Positions 51,051 through 60,311 of a DNA stretch of 64,000 nucleotides are shown here, one piece after another (the first letter of the stretch is position 1; each line of letters starts with the position of its first letter). Origin of the DNA: an uncultured Collinsella sp. (lineage in GTDB: Bacteria > Actinomycetota > Coriobacteriia > Coriobacteriales > Coriobacteriaceae). The stretch is from positions 4,259-68,258 of the forward strand of contig CATVYG010000007.1 in assembly GCA_958348225.1 (NCBI GenBank), given 5' to 3'. A program made the translations under genes and the position numbers. The notes under the pieces were generated by a model. The model saw nothing but the letters and a program-made list of their open reading frames with translations. It had not been told where the DNA came from and made no database searches.

Positions 51051-53930
51051 TTATTGAGCATCAAGTTGAGCCTGACGCTCCCGGTCACGCCTGAGCAACG
51101 GCGCCAAAAACTTGCCCGTATAACTCTGCGGACAGTCCGCAACCTGCTCCGGTGTGCCCGAAACCACGACGGTTCCGCCGCCGTTACCGCCCTCGGGACC
51201 CATATCGATCAGGCGGTCGGCAACCTTGATGACATCAAGGTTGTGCTCAATCACCAGCACCGTGTTGCCCGCATCGACCAAGCGCTGCAGCACATCGAGC
51301 AGCTGGCGGACGTCCTCAAAATGAAGACCGGTCGTCGGCTCGTCCAAAATATAGAACGTCTTGCCCGTCTGGCGTCGATGAAGCTCCTTGGCGAGCTTCA
51401 CACGCTGCGCCTCGCCGCCCGAGAGCGTCGTGGCGGGCTGGCCCAGGCTCACGTAACCTAAGCCTACATCGTACAGCGTCTGGAGCTTGCGCTTAATCTG
51501 CGGGATATTCCCAAAGAAGGCCAGCGCCTCGGTGACGCTCATGTCGAGCACGTCCGAGATGGTCTTGCCACGGTAGGTGACCTCGAGTGTCTCGCGGTTG
51601 TAGCGTTTACCGCCGCAAACTTCGCAGGGAACGTAGATATCGGGAAGGAAGTGCATCTCGATCTTGATCTGCCCGTCGCCCTTGCACGCCTCACAGCGCC
51701 CGCCACTCACATTAAAGGAGAAACGACCCGGCGAGTAGCCGCGCGCCTTCGACTCCGGCGTACTCGCAAACAGCGCGCGAAGATCATCCCACAGGCCGAT
51801 ATAGGTAGCAGGGTTGGAACGCGGCGTGCGGCCAATCGGCGACTGGTCGATATCGATAACCTTATCGATACACTCGATGCCCTCGATTTTCTTATACGGA
51901 CCCACGGGGCGCGTCGAGCGGTGAATGGCATTCGTAAGGGCAGGCGCAATGGTGTCGGTAACCAGGGAGCTCTTGCCCGATCCCGACACGCCGGTAACAA
52001 CCGTAAGCGTACCAAACTCGATCTTGGCGGTAACGTTTTTGAGGTTGTTGGCTCGAGCGCCCGTAATTTTAAGGCAGCCGCGACCGGGCTTGCGCCGTTC
52101 ATCAGGCACCCGGATCATTCGTTTGCCGGTCAGATAAGCGCCCGTCATCGACTCAGGACACGCCATGATATCGGCAGGCGTTCCCGCCGCGACTACGTGC
52201 CCGCCGTTGACACCGGCGCCGGGCCCCATGTCGATCACGTAGTCGGCGGCACGGATTGTATCCTCGTCGTGTTCGACAACGATAACGGTATTGCCGATAT
52301 CGCGCAGGCGCTCGAGCGTCTTGATCAGGCGCTCGTTGTCACGCTGATGAAGACCGATCGAGGGCTCGTCCAGAATATAGAGCACGCCCATGAGACCCGC
52401 GCCGATCTGCGTTGCCAAGCGAATACGCTGTGCCTCGCCACCGGAAAGCGTCGCCGAGGCGCGATCGAGTGTCAGATAGTCGAGTCCAACATCGACCAGA
52501 AAACGCAGGCGCTCCAGAATTTCCTTGACGATACGGCCGCCGATAAACTGTTGGCGCTCGGTGAGTTCCAGGCCCTCAAAAAACTCGAGCGATTCACGGC
52601 ACGACAGGCAACAAACTTCGTAAATGGACTTGCCGCCCACGGTGACGGCGAGCATCTCAGGGCGCAAACGAGCGCCGTGGCAGCTCGAGCACGGTTCCTC
52701 GCGAATGTACTTCTCCAGGCGCGTCTTGGTGTTCTCGTTCGTCGTCTCGGTATAGCGTTCGTACAGGATGTTGCGAACGCCCGAAAACTTGGTATCCCAC
52801 TGGCTGCGACGTCCGTCGAGCTTTTGGTAGTCGACCGAGATCTTTGTATCGCCCAGGCCATCCAAGAATGCACGACGCACGCGAGGGGGCAAGTCCTCCC
52901 ACGGCGTATCGGCGCTCACCTTAAAGTGTTTGCAGACCGCAGCAAAAATCTGCGGATAGTAGTTCGAATTGCCAAACAGGCTACCAAAGACTCCGTCGGC
53001 AATGGACTTCGAGGGGTCCTCAATCAGCGCCTCGGCATCGACCGTCTTCTTAAAGCCCAGGCCATCGCACTCGGGGCACGCGCCATAGGGCGCGTTGAAC
53101 GAGAAATCACGCGGCTGCAGGTCATCGATGGAGTGTCCATGCTCCGGGCACGCTAACGCCAGCGAATACTCCAGCAACTCGCCTTCGGTCCCCTCGGGAG
53201 CGTCGCGGTCGGGCAGCAAGTATACGTTCACATTGCCGTGCGCCAGCGCAGTCGCCTGTTCAACGGACTCGGCAATACGGCCCAGCGAGTTCTCGCGAAT
53301 CACGATGCGGTCGACCACGACCTCGATATCGTGCTTGAATTTCTTATCCAAATCGATAGGGTCATCAAGCGAGCGAACCTCGCCGTCGACACGCACGCGG
53401 CTAAAGCCCTCGGCGCGAAGGTCCTCAAACAGCTTGGTGTACTCGCCTTTTCGCCCGCGCACCACCGGTGCCAGCACAAACGCGCGGCGGCCCTCCCCCG
53501 CCGCCAAGACCTTGTCGGCAACCTGGTCGGTCGTCTGGCGCTCAATGACGCGGCCGCATTCGGGACAGTGCGGGGTGCCCACACGGGCGAACAGCAGGCG
53601 CAGATAGTCATAAATCTCGGTTACAGTGCCAACCGTCGAGCGAGGGTTTTTAGACGTCGTCTTTTGGTCGATCGACACCGCCGGCGAAAGGCCGTCGATT
53701 GAATCCAAGTCGGGTTTGTCCATCTGGCCCAAGAACTGGCGCGCATAGCTCGAAAGACTCTCGACGTATCGACGCTGGCCCTCGGCATAGATAGTGTCAA
53801 ATGCCAGCGAACTCTTGCCCGAGCCAGAAAGACCGGTAATGACCACGAGTTGGTCACGCGGAATGGAAACATCGATATCACGGAGGTTGTGCTCACGAGC
53901 GCCGCGAATAACGATAGAAGAATCAGACAT
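51051..53930 (-). CDS. uvrA: UvrABC excinuclease subunit A
   Basis: 959 aa. Two ABC ATPase modules: first Walker A GLSGSGKSS near the start with signature LSGGEAQRIRLATQ, second GVSGSGKSS with LSGGEAQRVKLAKE. Zinc fingers CPECGRVIE-type, CSSCHGARLRPE and CEACKGDGQIKIEMHFLPDIYVPCEVCGGKRY. Finds DNA lesions with UvrB. ATG 53930 follows AAGGAG. Confidence 0.96.
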   Translation of the reverse strand: MSDSSIVIRGAREHNLRDIDVSIPRDQLVVITGLSGSGKSSLAFDTIYAEGQRRYVESLSSYARQFLGQMDKPDLDSIDGLSPAVSIDQKTTSKNPRSTVGTVTEIYDYLRLLFARVGTPHCPECGRVIERQTTDQVADKVLAAGEGRRAFVLAPVVRGRKGEYTKLFEDLRAEGFSRVRVDGEVRSLDDPIDLDKKFKHDIEVVVDRIVIRENSLGRIAESVEQATALAHGNVNVYLLPDRDAPEGTEGELLEYSLALACPEHGHSIDDLQPRDFSFNAPYGACPECDGLGFKKTVDAEALIEDPSKSIADGVFGSLFGNSNYYPQIFAAVCKHFKVSADTPWEDLPPRVRRAFLDGLGDTKISVDYQKLDGRRSQWDTKFSGVRNILYERYTETTNENTKTRLEKYIREEPCSSCHGARLRPEMLAVTVGGKSIYEVCCLSCRESLEFFEGLELTERQQFIGGRIVKEILERLRFLVDVGLDYLTLDRASATLSGGEAQRIRLATQIGAGLMGVLYILDEPSIGLHQRDNERLIKTLERLRDIGNTVIVVEHDEDTIRAADYVIDMGPGAGVNGGHVVAAGTPADIMACPESMTGAYLTGKRMIRVPDERRKPGRGCLKITGARANNLKNVTAKIEFGTLTVVTGVSGSGKSSLVTDTIAPALTNAIHRSTRPVGPYKKIEGIECIDKVIDIDQSPIGRTPRSNPATYIGLWDDLRALFASTPESKARGYSPGRFSFNVSGGRCEACKGDGQIKIEMHFLPDIYVPCEVCGGKRYNRETLEVTYRGKTISDVLDMSVTEALAFFGNIPQIKRKLQTLYDVGLGYVSLGQPATTLSGGEAQRVKLAKELHRRQTGKTFYILDEPTTGLHFEDVRQLLDVLQRLVDAGNTVLVIEHNLDVIKVADRLIDMGPEGGNGGGTVVVSGTPEQVADCPQSYTGKFLAPLLRRDRERQAQLDAQ

Positions 53931-54123
53931 GGAAGCTCCTTGCCTCCTATTGCATCGAATCATACTGTCGATGAGTTTAGCGCACTCGACGCGCACAGAT
54001 GTTCGTAATACAAGATTCGCAGACCTTTAGCTTTGCGTATCGGGCGCTTTGTTTCTCGAAATGCCGTGGAAAGGTTACAGTAATCTAATACTGAACTTAA
54101 TTTGCCGTAACAGAGGAACGTCC

Positions 54124-56277
54124 ATGACCGAAGATATCCCCCTTGAAATCACTTCGAGCGACATGGCCAATCTGCCCATATTCATCGCCGTCCTTATCGT
54201 GGCCATCGTCGTGGTGCGCGTATATTTTTCAATCAAACACAATGAAAAGCCGCCCATTGCCCGCGTCTTTTGGTGCGCGACGCTCCTCATCCCGCTCGGC
54301 ATGGTAGCTGCATGGATTACGAATCAATTGCTCGTAAATGAGGACAATTCCCTATGGGTCCTTTCTTATTCGACGCTCGGTGCTACCGCCATCATACTTC
54401 TTGTCGAGCCCTTGGTTTCGGGACTTATCGACCAAACCGATCTTGCGACGGGAACGGTTGCCTGTATTTGCCGTGACATCCTTGTCATCGCCGCTGTTTC
54501 AGCGCTCTCGTTCGTTTCACTCGAAATTGCCTGTAACGAAACGTTCTATCGCATTCCCGCCAACTCATTCGGGTTTTCCGTCGGGCTGCTCGCGACGGTT
54601 CTGCTCTCCCTTTATTTGCTGGGACAGCGTCATGGAGGCGTCATGGCCCTCGTGCCCGTCGCCTGTTGCATCCTTGGCATTGCCGAGCACTTCGTCATAA
54701 CGTTTAAAGGCGAGGCCATCCTGCCAAGCGATATCTTGGCCCTTGGCACCGCAATGGAAGTGAGCGAGGGATACGAGTTTACCTTTACCGCCGGAATCGT
54801 AACCTCTCTAGCCCTGCTGGAGATTTCCCTGGGGCTTCTTTCGCTTATCCGACCGCGCAAGCTCCGTACGTCCACCCATGTCTTCCCCGCAATCGCCGCT
54901 AACCTCTGCGCTTTTCTGCTAGTGACCGTTGTGGGGCTCTCGGGCTTTTCCAGCATCGACTTGGAGCAGGCGCTGGATTTTGGATTTGACCGTTGGCAGC
55001 CCATCACCACATATACGTCTCAGGGTTTTATCACTTCGTTCACCGAAATGGTCAACGAGTTGCCCATTGAGAAGCCCGAAGACTATACGCCCGATGAGGC
55101 GCAGAGCATCGAGCAGGAGCTCGCCGCCGCCTACGACAGCACGTATGGCTCAAGCGAGCAGCGCGCGGCTGCCGTTGCCCAGTTCAATGAAATCAAGCCG
55201 ACGATTGTTGCCGTCATGAACGAGAGTTTTAGCGACCTTTCGTGCTTTGAGCAGCTCCAGGCGGCCGGGTACACCGGCCCCGCATTCTACAACTCGCTTC
55301 CCGACACACTTGTTCGCGGCACCATGCTCGCTTCGGTCGCCGGTGGCGGAACGGCAAACTCCGAATTCGAATTTTTGACCGGAGCGACAACGGCCTTTGT
55401 CGGATTAGGCAAGATCCCCTATCAGCTGTATCAGATGAATGGCGTCAACAGCCTGGCAAAGGACCTTAAAGAGCTTGGGTATACCGCTACCGCCATGCAC
55501 CCGCAAAACCCCGTCAACTACCATCGAGATAAAATCTATCAGCAGCTGGGCTTTGGAGACTTTCTTTCAATCGGCGATTTCGAAGGTGCGCCCTGTTACC
55601 ATGCCGGCGTATGCGACTACGCCACCTACGACAAGATACTCGACCTGCTTAGAACCGACGAAGCGCCGCAGTTCATCTTTGACGTCACGATGCAAAATCA
55701 CGGCGGCTACGACTATGGCACCGTTCCCGCCGAAGAGCTGACAAACTATTGGGTCGAGGGAGCCAGCGAGGGTGCCAATAGCGCGCTCAACACCTATCTT
55801 ACCTGCATCAACGCATCCGACCGGGACCTCGAGTACTTTATCAACGAGCTCCGCAATATCGGCAGACCGGTTGTCCTTGTCTTTTTTGGCGACCATCAGC
55901 CGAGCGCCGCAACGACTCTCAACGACGAGCTGTACCCTCAGGAAGATACGGCAAGCCACGCTTTCCGTATCTATCAGTCGACATATTTTGTCTGGGCTAA
56001 CTATGAAATCGCCGGCAATACCGAGCTCAACGTCTACGACACCGTCGGGGCAAACGAGGTTGCAGCCATTACCCTTAATAAGATCGGCGCCCCGCTCACC
56101 GACTATCAAAAGGCTCTGCTTGCAACAAGGTCAGATGTGCCCACCATCAATGTCGCCGGCTACCTTGGTGCCGACGGGCTGCGCTACGACTTGGAATCTG
56201 AAGACAGCCCATACGCCTCGACGATCGACAAGCTGCAGCGCATGCAATACCTCGAGTTCGCCAGCAAAGTTCAGTAA
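54124..56277 (+). CDS. LtaS-like sulfatase-fold phosphoglycerol transferase
   Basis: 717 aa. Five to seven membrane helices in the first 290 residues, then an extracellular LtaS-type sulfatase domain. Visible site residues: VAVMNESFSDL (metal Glu), nucleophile Thr410 in GGGTANSEFE, and the metal pair in VFFGDHQPS. In Firmicutes such enzymes polymerise glycerophosphate for lipoteichoic acid; in Coriobacteriia the product is unknown. ATG 54124 with AGAGGA upstream. Faces away from uvrA. Confidence 0.88.
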   Translation: MTEDIPLEITSSDMANLPIFIAVLIVAIVVVRVYFSIKHNEKPPIARVFWCATLLIPLGMVAAWITNQLLVNEDNSLWVLSYSTLGATAIILLVEPLVSGLIDQTDLATGTVACICRDILVIAAVSALSFVSLEIACNETFYRIPANSFGFSVGLLATVLLSLYLLGQRHGGVMALVPVACCILGIAEHFVITFKGEAILPSDILALGTAMEVSEGYEFTFTAGIVTSLALLEISLGLLSLIRPRKLRTSTHVFPAIAANLCAFLLVTVVGLSGFSSIDLEQALDFGFDRWQPITTYTSQGFITSFTEMVNELPIEKPEDYTPDEAQSIEQELAAAYDSTYGSSEQRAAAVAQFNEIKPTIVAVMNESFSDLSCFEQLQAAGYTGPAFYNSLPDTLVRGTMLASVAGGGTANSEFEFLTGATTAFVGLGKIPYQLYQMNGVNSLAKDLKELGYTATAMHPQNPVNYHRDKIYQQLGFGDFLSIGDFEGAPCYHAGVCDYATYDKILDLLRTDEAPQFIFDVTMQNHGGYDYGTVPAEELTNYWVEGASEGANSALNTYLTCINASDRDLEYFINELRNIGRPVVLVFFGDHQPSAATTLNDELYPQEDTASHAFRIYQSTYFVWANYEIAGNTELNVYDTVGANEVAAITLNKIGAPLTDYQKALLATRSDVPTINVAGYLGADGLRYDLESEDSPYASTIDKLQRMQYLEFASKVQ

Positions 56278-56422
56278 GCCCGCCCATTCGCTTGGACCCA
56301 TCGTATTGCAAGCACGCTCGGCCCAAATGCATCGTAAATGACTCCCGCTCGCAAACGAGGGTACAATGACGCTCGTGTCACATCACGGGGCCCCGGCCCC
56401 AACATATACAAAGGAGTCATAC

Positions 56423-57253
56423 ATGGGTTGCGAGCACGCACAGGCCGCCGGCGGACAAACGTCGCCGTCGCAATTTGAGGAGAATACGCTGTCCGAGGTC
56501 AAACGCGTCATCGCCGTGCTTTCCGGCAAGGGCGGTGTCGGCAAGTCGTTTGTCACCGGTGCCATCGCCACCGAGCTTGCCCGTCACGGCCACAAGGTCG
56601 GCGTCCTCGATGCCGACATCACCGGTCCCTCTATCCCCAAGATGTTCGGTATGAGCGGACGCCACGTCCATGCCCTTGGCAACCTCATGCTGCCTGAAAT
56701 CTCCGAGCACGGCGTCAAGGTCATGAGCTCCAACCTTCTGCTCCAAAACGAGACCGACCCCGTCCTTTGGCGCGGTCCGGTCATCGCAGGCGCCATCAGG
56801 CAGTTCTGGAGCGAGACCTCGTGGGGCCCCATCGACTACCTGCTGGTCGACATGCCTCCGGGAACAGGCGACGTCGCGCTCACCGTCTTCCAGTCACTGC
56901 CCGTCGACGGCATCGTCATCGTCACGAGCCCGCAGGATCTGGTCTCGATGATCGTCGCCAAGGCGGTCAACATGGCCGAGAAGATGAACGTCCCCATTCT
57001 GGGCATCGTCGAGAACATGAGCTATATTGAGTGCCCCGACTGCGGCAAGAAGATCGAGGTCTTTGGCAAGAGCAAGCTCCCCGAGGTCGCAGAGCGCTAT
57101 AACCTCGACATCTTGGGCACGCTTCCCATTAATCCGGCACTCGCCGAGGCCTGCGATAAGGGCGAGGTCGAGACCGCGCTGCCCGATGGCATGTTGCCCA
57201 AGGCAGTCTCTGCCGTCGAGGCTATTACCCCGCACGAGACCGACGAGGCCTAA
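56423..57253 (+). CDS. Mrp/NBP35-type Fe-S carrier ATPase
   Basis: 276 aa. P-loop SGKGGVGKS at 34-42, switch regions DADITGPSIPKMFG and VDMPPGTGDVALT, and the cluster-binding pair Cys204-X2-Cys207 in YIECPDCGKK. A short Cys/Glu/His start (MGCEHAQ) replaces the usual N-terminal DUF59 domain. Carries Fe-S clusters to apo-proteins. ATG 56423 follows AAAGGAG. Directly abuts the next gene. Confidence 0.92.
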   Translation: MGCEHAQAAGGQTSPSQFEENTLSEVKRVIAVLSGKGGVGKSFVTGAIATELARHGHKVGVLDADITGPSIPKMFGMSGRHVHALGNLMLPEISEHGVKVMSSNLLLQNETDPVLWRGPVIAGAIRQFWSETSWGPIDYLLVDMPPGTGDVALTVFQSLPVDGIVIVTSPQDLVSMIVAKAVNMAEKMNVPILGIVENMSYIECPDCGKKIEVFGKSKLPEVAERYNLDILGTLPINPALAEACDKGEVETALPDGMLPKAVSAVEAITPHETDEA

Positions 57254-58525
57254 GTGAACACGAGCGCCTTCTATGACGTCCTGGTAATCGGCGGCGGGGC
57301 TTCAGGCCTCGCCGCCGCCATTACGGCCGCACGTGCTGGCAAAAGCGTCTGCATCGTTGAGCGCGATGTCGCCTGCGGCCTTAAGCTCCTTGCGACCGGT
57401 AACGGCCGCTGCAACCTCTCCAACGAATCGATTGATCCTCAGCGGTATAACCACCCCGCATTCGTCGAATCTGTCATGGGCCCCCAACCCGAACAAGAGC
57501 TTATGGGTTTCTTCTCCTCGCTGGGCATCATGACAACCTCCGAGGAAGGCCGACTGTACCCGCGCTCCCTTCGCGCCGAATCGGTGCGCGACGCGCTTCT
57601 CAACGTTTGCGACCGCCTAGGTATCACCTTAATCTGCGGAGCCAACGTTGCCTCGGCGCACAAAGCTTCCGAAGGCTGGACACTCCAAATAGACCGTCCA
57701 GCGCGGGCACTCAAGGCAAAAAAGCACGACGACCGAAAATCGGAGCTCCGCTCGCTTCGGAAAGCGCTCGCCGATGTCCCTCGCAAGAACGAGGCCCTGC
57801 AGGCACATGCCGTAATTATCGCCACGGGTGGCAACCCCACTGGTATCGCCGATACGTTTCGCCTCCCCCTCACTTCGCTGCGCCCCATCCTCTGCCCCGT
57901 ATCGGCAACGGTCGTCGGCGATCGGGCGGCACTCAAGACGTTGGATGGCCTGCGCGTCCGCGCCCGCTTGACGCTCGCCCGCAATCATAATGAGCTCTGG
58001 CACGAAGACGGTGAAGTCCTGTTTCGAACCTTCGGTATCTCGGGCGTCGCTGTCTTCAACCTCTCCCGTCGTATCCAGCACGGCGATACGATCCTGCTCG
58101 ACGTTTTCCCCGACCTCTCCAAAGACGAGCTGCTCGATATGCTCAACCGGCGCGTTGAGCTGCTCGGCGGCTTTTCGCCCCGCGATCCCCGTTGGCTCGA
58201 CGGCATGCTCGCCCCGCAACTCTCCCGCGTCGTCTGCACAGCGTTCGAGCAGTGCCATCCAGGCTCCAACGATGTCATCCACCTGGTCTCGATCCTCAAG
58301 CACTTTAAGTTGCTCGTCGAGGGAACAGCCGAGGAGCGCTCGGCGCAGGTCACGCGTGGTGGCGTATCTGTCGAGAGCATCTCAACACCCAGTCTACGCG
58401 CGAGCAGCGCTGTCGACGCCCCGCTTTACGTCTGCGGCGAAGCGCTCGACATCGACGCCGATTGTGGAGGCTTTAACCTTGCGTGGGCCTGGCTCTCGGG
58501 CATTCGCGCTGCAAGCAGCCTGTAG
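57254..58525 (+). CDS. HI0933/BaiN-like flavoprotein oxidoreductase
   Basis: 423 aa. FAD-binding VLVIGGGASGLAAAITAARAG at the start, the family block LKLLATGNGRCNLSN, and the final LYVCGEALDIDADCGGFNLAWAWLSG. The group includes tRNA-uridine-like enzymes and BaiN-type bile-acid proteins; exact substrate unknown. GTG start (GTGAACACG) overlapping no base with the Mrp stop. The polar insert at 155-185 (ALKAKKHDDRKSELRSLRKAL) is not a family feature. Confidence 0.87.
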   Translation: MNTSAFYDVLVIGGGASGLAAAITAARAGKSVCIVERDVACGLKLLATGNGRCNLSNESIDPQRYNHPAFVESVMGPQPEQELMGFFSSLGIMTTSEEGRLYPRSLRAESVRDALLNVCDRLGITLICGANVASAHKASEGWTLQIDRPARALKAKKHDDRKSELRSLRKALADVPRKNEALQAHAVIIATGGNPTGIADTFRLPLTSLRPILCPVSATVVGDRAALKTLDGLRVRARLTLARNHNELWHEDGEVLFRTFGISGVAVFNLSRRIQHGDTILLDVFPDLSKDELLDMLNRRVELLGGFSPRDPRWLDGMLAPQLSRVVCTAFEQCHPGSNDVIHLVSILKHFKLLVEGTAEERSAQVTRGGVSVESISTPSLRASSAVDAPLYVCGEALDIDADCGGFNLAWAWLSGIRAASSL

Positions 58526-58605
58526 CCGCGCAGTCTATAATCAAAAACGCATTCGGGCCGTCTGGGATACCGGACGGCCTCTTTCTTGCCTCTAAGGAGA
58601 CCTCG

Positions 58606-60246
58606 ATGATCGAAATCACCCAAGTCAACGCATCACTCGATGAAGCCGGCGATGAAAATGCCTGCCTCAATGTTGGCAAGCGAGTCGCCAAGCGCGTCCT
58701 ACGTTGCAAGGACTCCGAGATCAAGTCCATCGAGCTCCACCGCAAGTCAATCGACGCCCGCAAAAAACGAGACGTCCATTTTATCCTGAGCTTTCGTGTT
58801 GAGCTGACTAGTCCCCACCTCGAGCGAGAAGCGATCGACAGCATTGCCGAGCGTGACCGCTCGCGCGTACGCGCGATAGAAGACGATGGGTCTTCATTCC
58901 CCTCCCCCGTCTCCGACGCACCTCAAGAACGCCCTGTCGTTGTCGGCGCCGGATGCGCCGGCCTTTTCGCTGCGCTCACGCTCGCCAAAGCAGGTCTTAA
59001 GCCCTTGCTTATCGAGCGCGGCGACCCGGCATTTCGCCGCTCGCAGGCGATCGACCTCTTTCTAAAGGAGCGCATCCTCGACCCCGAGAGCAATATCCAG
59101 TTTGGTCTGGGCGGCGCGGGGACCTTCTCGGACGGCAAGCTCAATACGGGAACAAAAAATCCCGCCCATCGCCTTATCCTTGAAACCTTCGTCGAGGCGG
59201 GTGCGCCCCGCGATATTCTGTGGGATGCCAAGCCACACATTGGCTCCGACATCCTTCCCAAGGTTGTTACCGCTATATCCCAGCGCATCGAGCAGCTCGG
59301 AGGTGTCGTCCGTTATCGAACGAAGCTCGTCGACATTCGCATCGACGCGTCTGGCGCCATCACCGGTATTGATGTCCAATCGTCCCAAGACGCCGCTTAC
59401 GAGCCAATCGAGACAAAGCACCTCATCCTCGCCTGCGGGCATTCTGCTCGCGATATTTTTGAGCTCCTTAAGGACCACAACGTGGCCCTCGCACAAAAGA
59501 CCTTTGCCATGGGCGTTCGCATCGAGCATCCGCAACGCGACATCGACAGAGCCCAATATGGAGCCTCGGCGGGACATCCAACGCTCGGGGCGGCCCCCTA
59601 CAAACTTGTTGCCCATCTTCCCAACGGCCGCAGCGTGTTCTCGTTTTGCATGTGCCCCGGCGGACAGGTTGTCGCCGCCTCTTCAGAACCGTGCCATCTG
59701 TGCGTCAACGGGGCCAGCCTCAATGCCCGCGACGGACGCAACGCAAATGCCGCCCTGCTCGTTAACGTCACGCCTGAGGACCTTCCCAACGATGACCCGC
59801 TCGCCGGCATCGAGCTCCAGCGTGCCTGCGAGGCGGCCGCCTATCGCCTGGGCGGTTCCAACTGGAACGCACCGGCACAACTCGTCGGAGATTTCCTCGC
59901 AGGACGCGCCAGCAAGGCGCCCGGAAAGGTAAAGCCCACCTATCCGCTCGGTGTGACCTGGACGGCAATTGACGAAGCCCTACCGCAGCATATCGTCGAG
60001 TCGCTCCGCCTGGGACTTCCCCTACTCGGAAAAAAGCTACGAGGCTACGACCGTCCCGATGCCGTTCTTACCGGTGTGGAGACTCGTTCGAGCTCACCGG
60101 TCACTGTCACCCGAGACCGAACGTGCCATGCCGTGTCGACCCCGGGCCTCTACCCTTGTGGTGAGGGAGCTGGATATGCCGGCGGCATCATGAGCGCGGC
60201 CACCGACGGCATCCGTTGTGCTGAAGCCCTGATCGCAGACCTCTAA
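58606..60246 (+). CDS. FAD-dependent oxidoreductase with N-terminal helical domain
   Basis: 546 aa. Residues 1-105 hold an N-terminal FAD-enzyme-specific domain (RCKDSEIKSIELHRKSIDARKKRDVHFILSFRVEL); Rossmann FAD motif VVVGAGCAGLFAALTLAKAG follows; then QFGLGGAGTFSDGKLNTGTK, AFAMGVRIEHPQ, CMCPGGQVVAASSE, and the final LYPCGEGAGYAGGIMSAATDG. Matches a family of uncharacterised dehydrogenases seen next to HI0933-type genes. Possible acceptor is unknown. ATG 58606 follows AAGGAG. Confidence 0.87.
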   Translation: MIEITQVNASLDEAGDENACLNVGKRVAKRVLRCKDSEIKSIELHRKSIDARKKRDVHFILSFRVELTSPHLEREAIDSIAERDRSRVRAIEDDGSSFPSPVSDAPQERPVVVGAGCAGLFAALTLAKAGLKPLLIERGDPAFRRSQAIDLFLKERILDPESNIQFGLGGAGTFSDGKLNTGTKNPAHRLILETFVEAGAPRDILWDAKPHIGSDILPKVVTAISQRIEQLGGVVRYRTKLVDIRIDASGAITGIDVQSSQDAAYEPIETKHLILACGHSARDIFELLKDHNVALAQKTFAMGVRIEHPQRDIDRAQYGASAGHPTLGAAPYKLVAHLPNGRSVFSFCMCPGGQVVAASSEPCHLCVNGASLNARDGRNANAALLVNVTPEDLPNDDPLAGIELQRACEAAAYRLGGSNWNAPAQLVGDFLAGRASKAPGKVKPTYPLGVTWTAIDEALPQHIVESLRLGLPLLGKKLRGYDRPDAVLTGVETRSSSPVTVTRDRTCHAVSTPGLYPCGEGAGYAGGIMSAATDGIRCAEALIADL

Positions 60247-60275
60247 CGCACAAATTCCAGCGCGCAAAAGACATA

Positions 60276-60305
60276 GGCCCCGAGCTCCACAGGGAACTCG
60301 GGGCC
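60276..60305. terminator. bidirectional terminator between the flavoprotein and uvrB
   Basis: Nine-base arms (GGCCCCGAG at 60276-60284 and complement at 60297-60305) extended by inner pairs. UUCGCUAUUUCUU follows on the plus strand and UAUGUCUUUU on the minus strand; both genes converge on it. Confidence 0.7.
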
Positions 60306-60311
60306 TGTTCG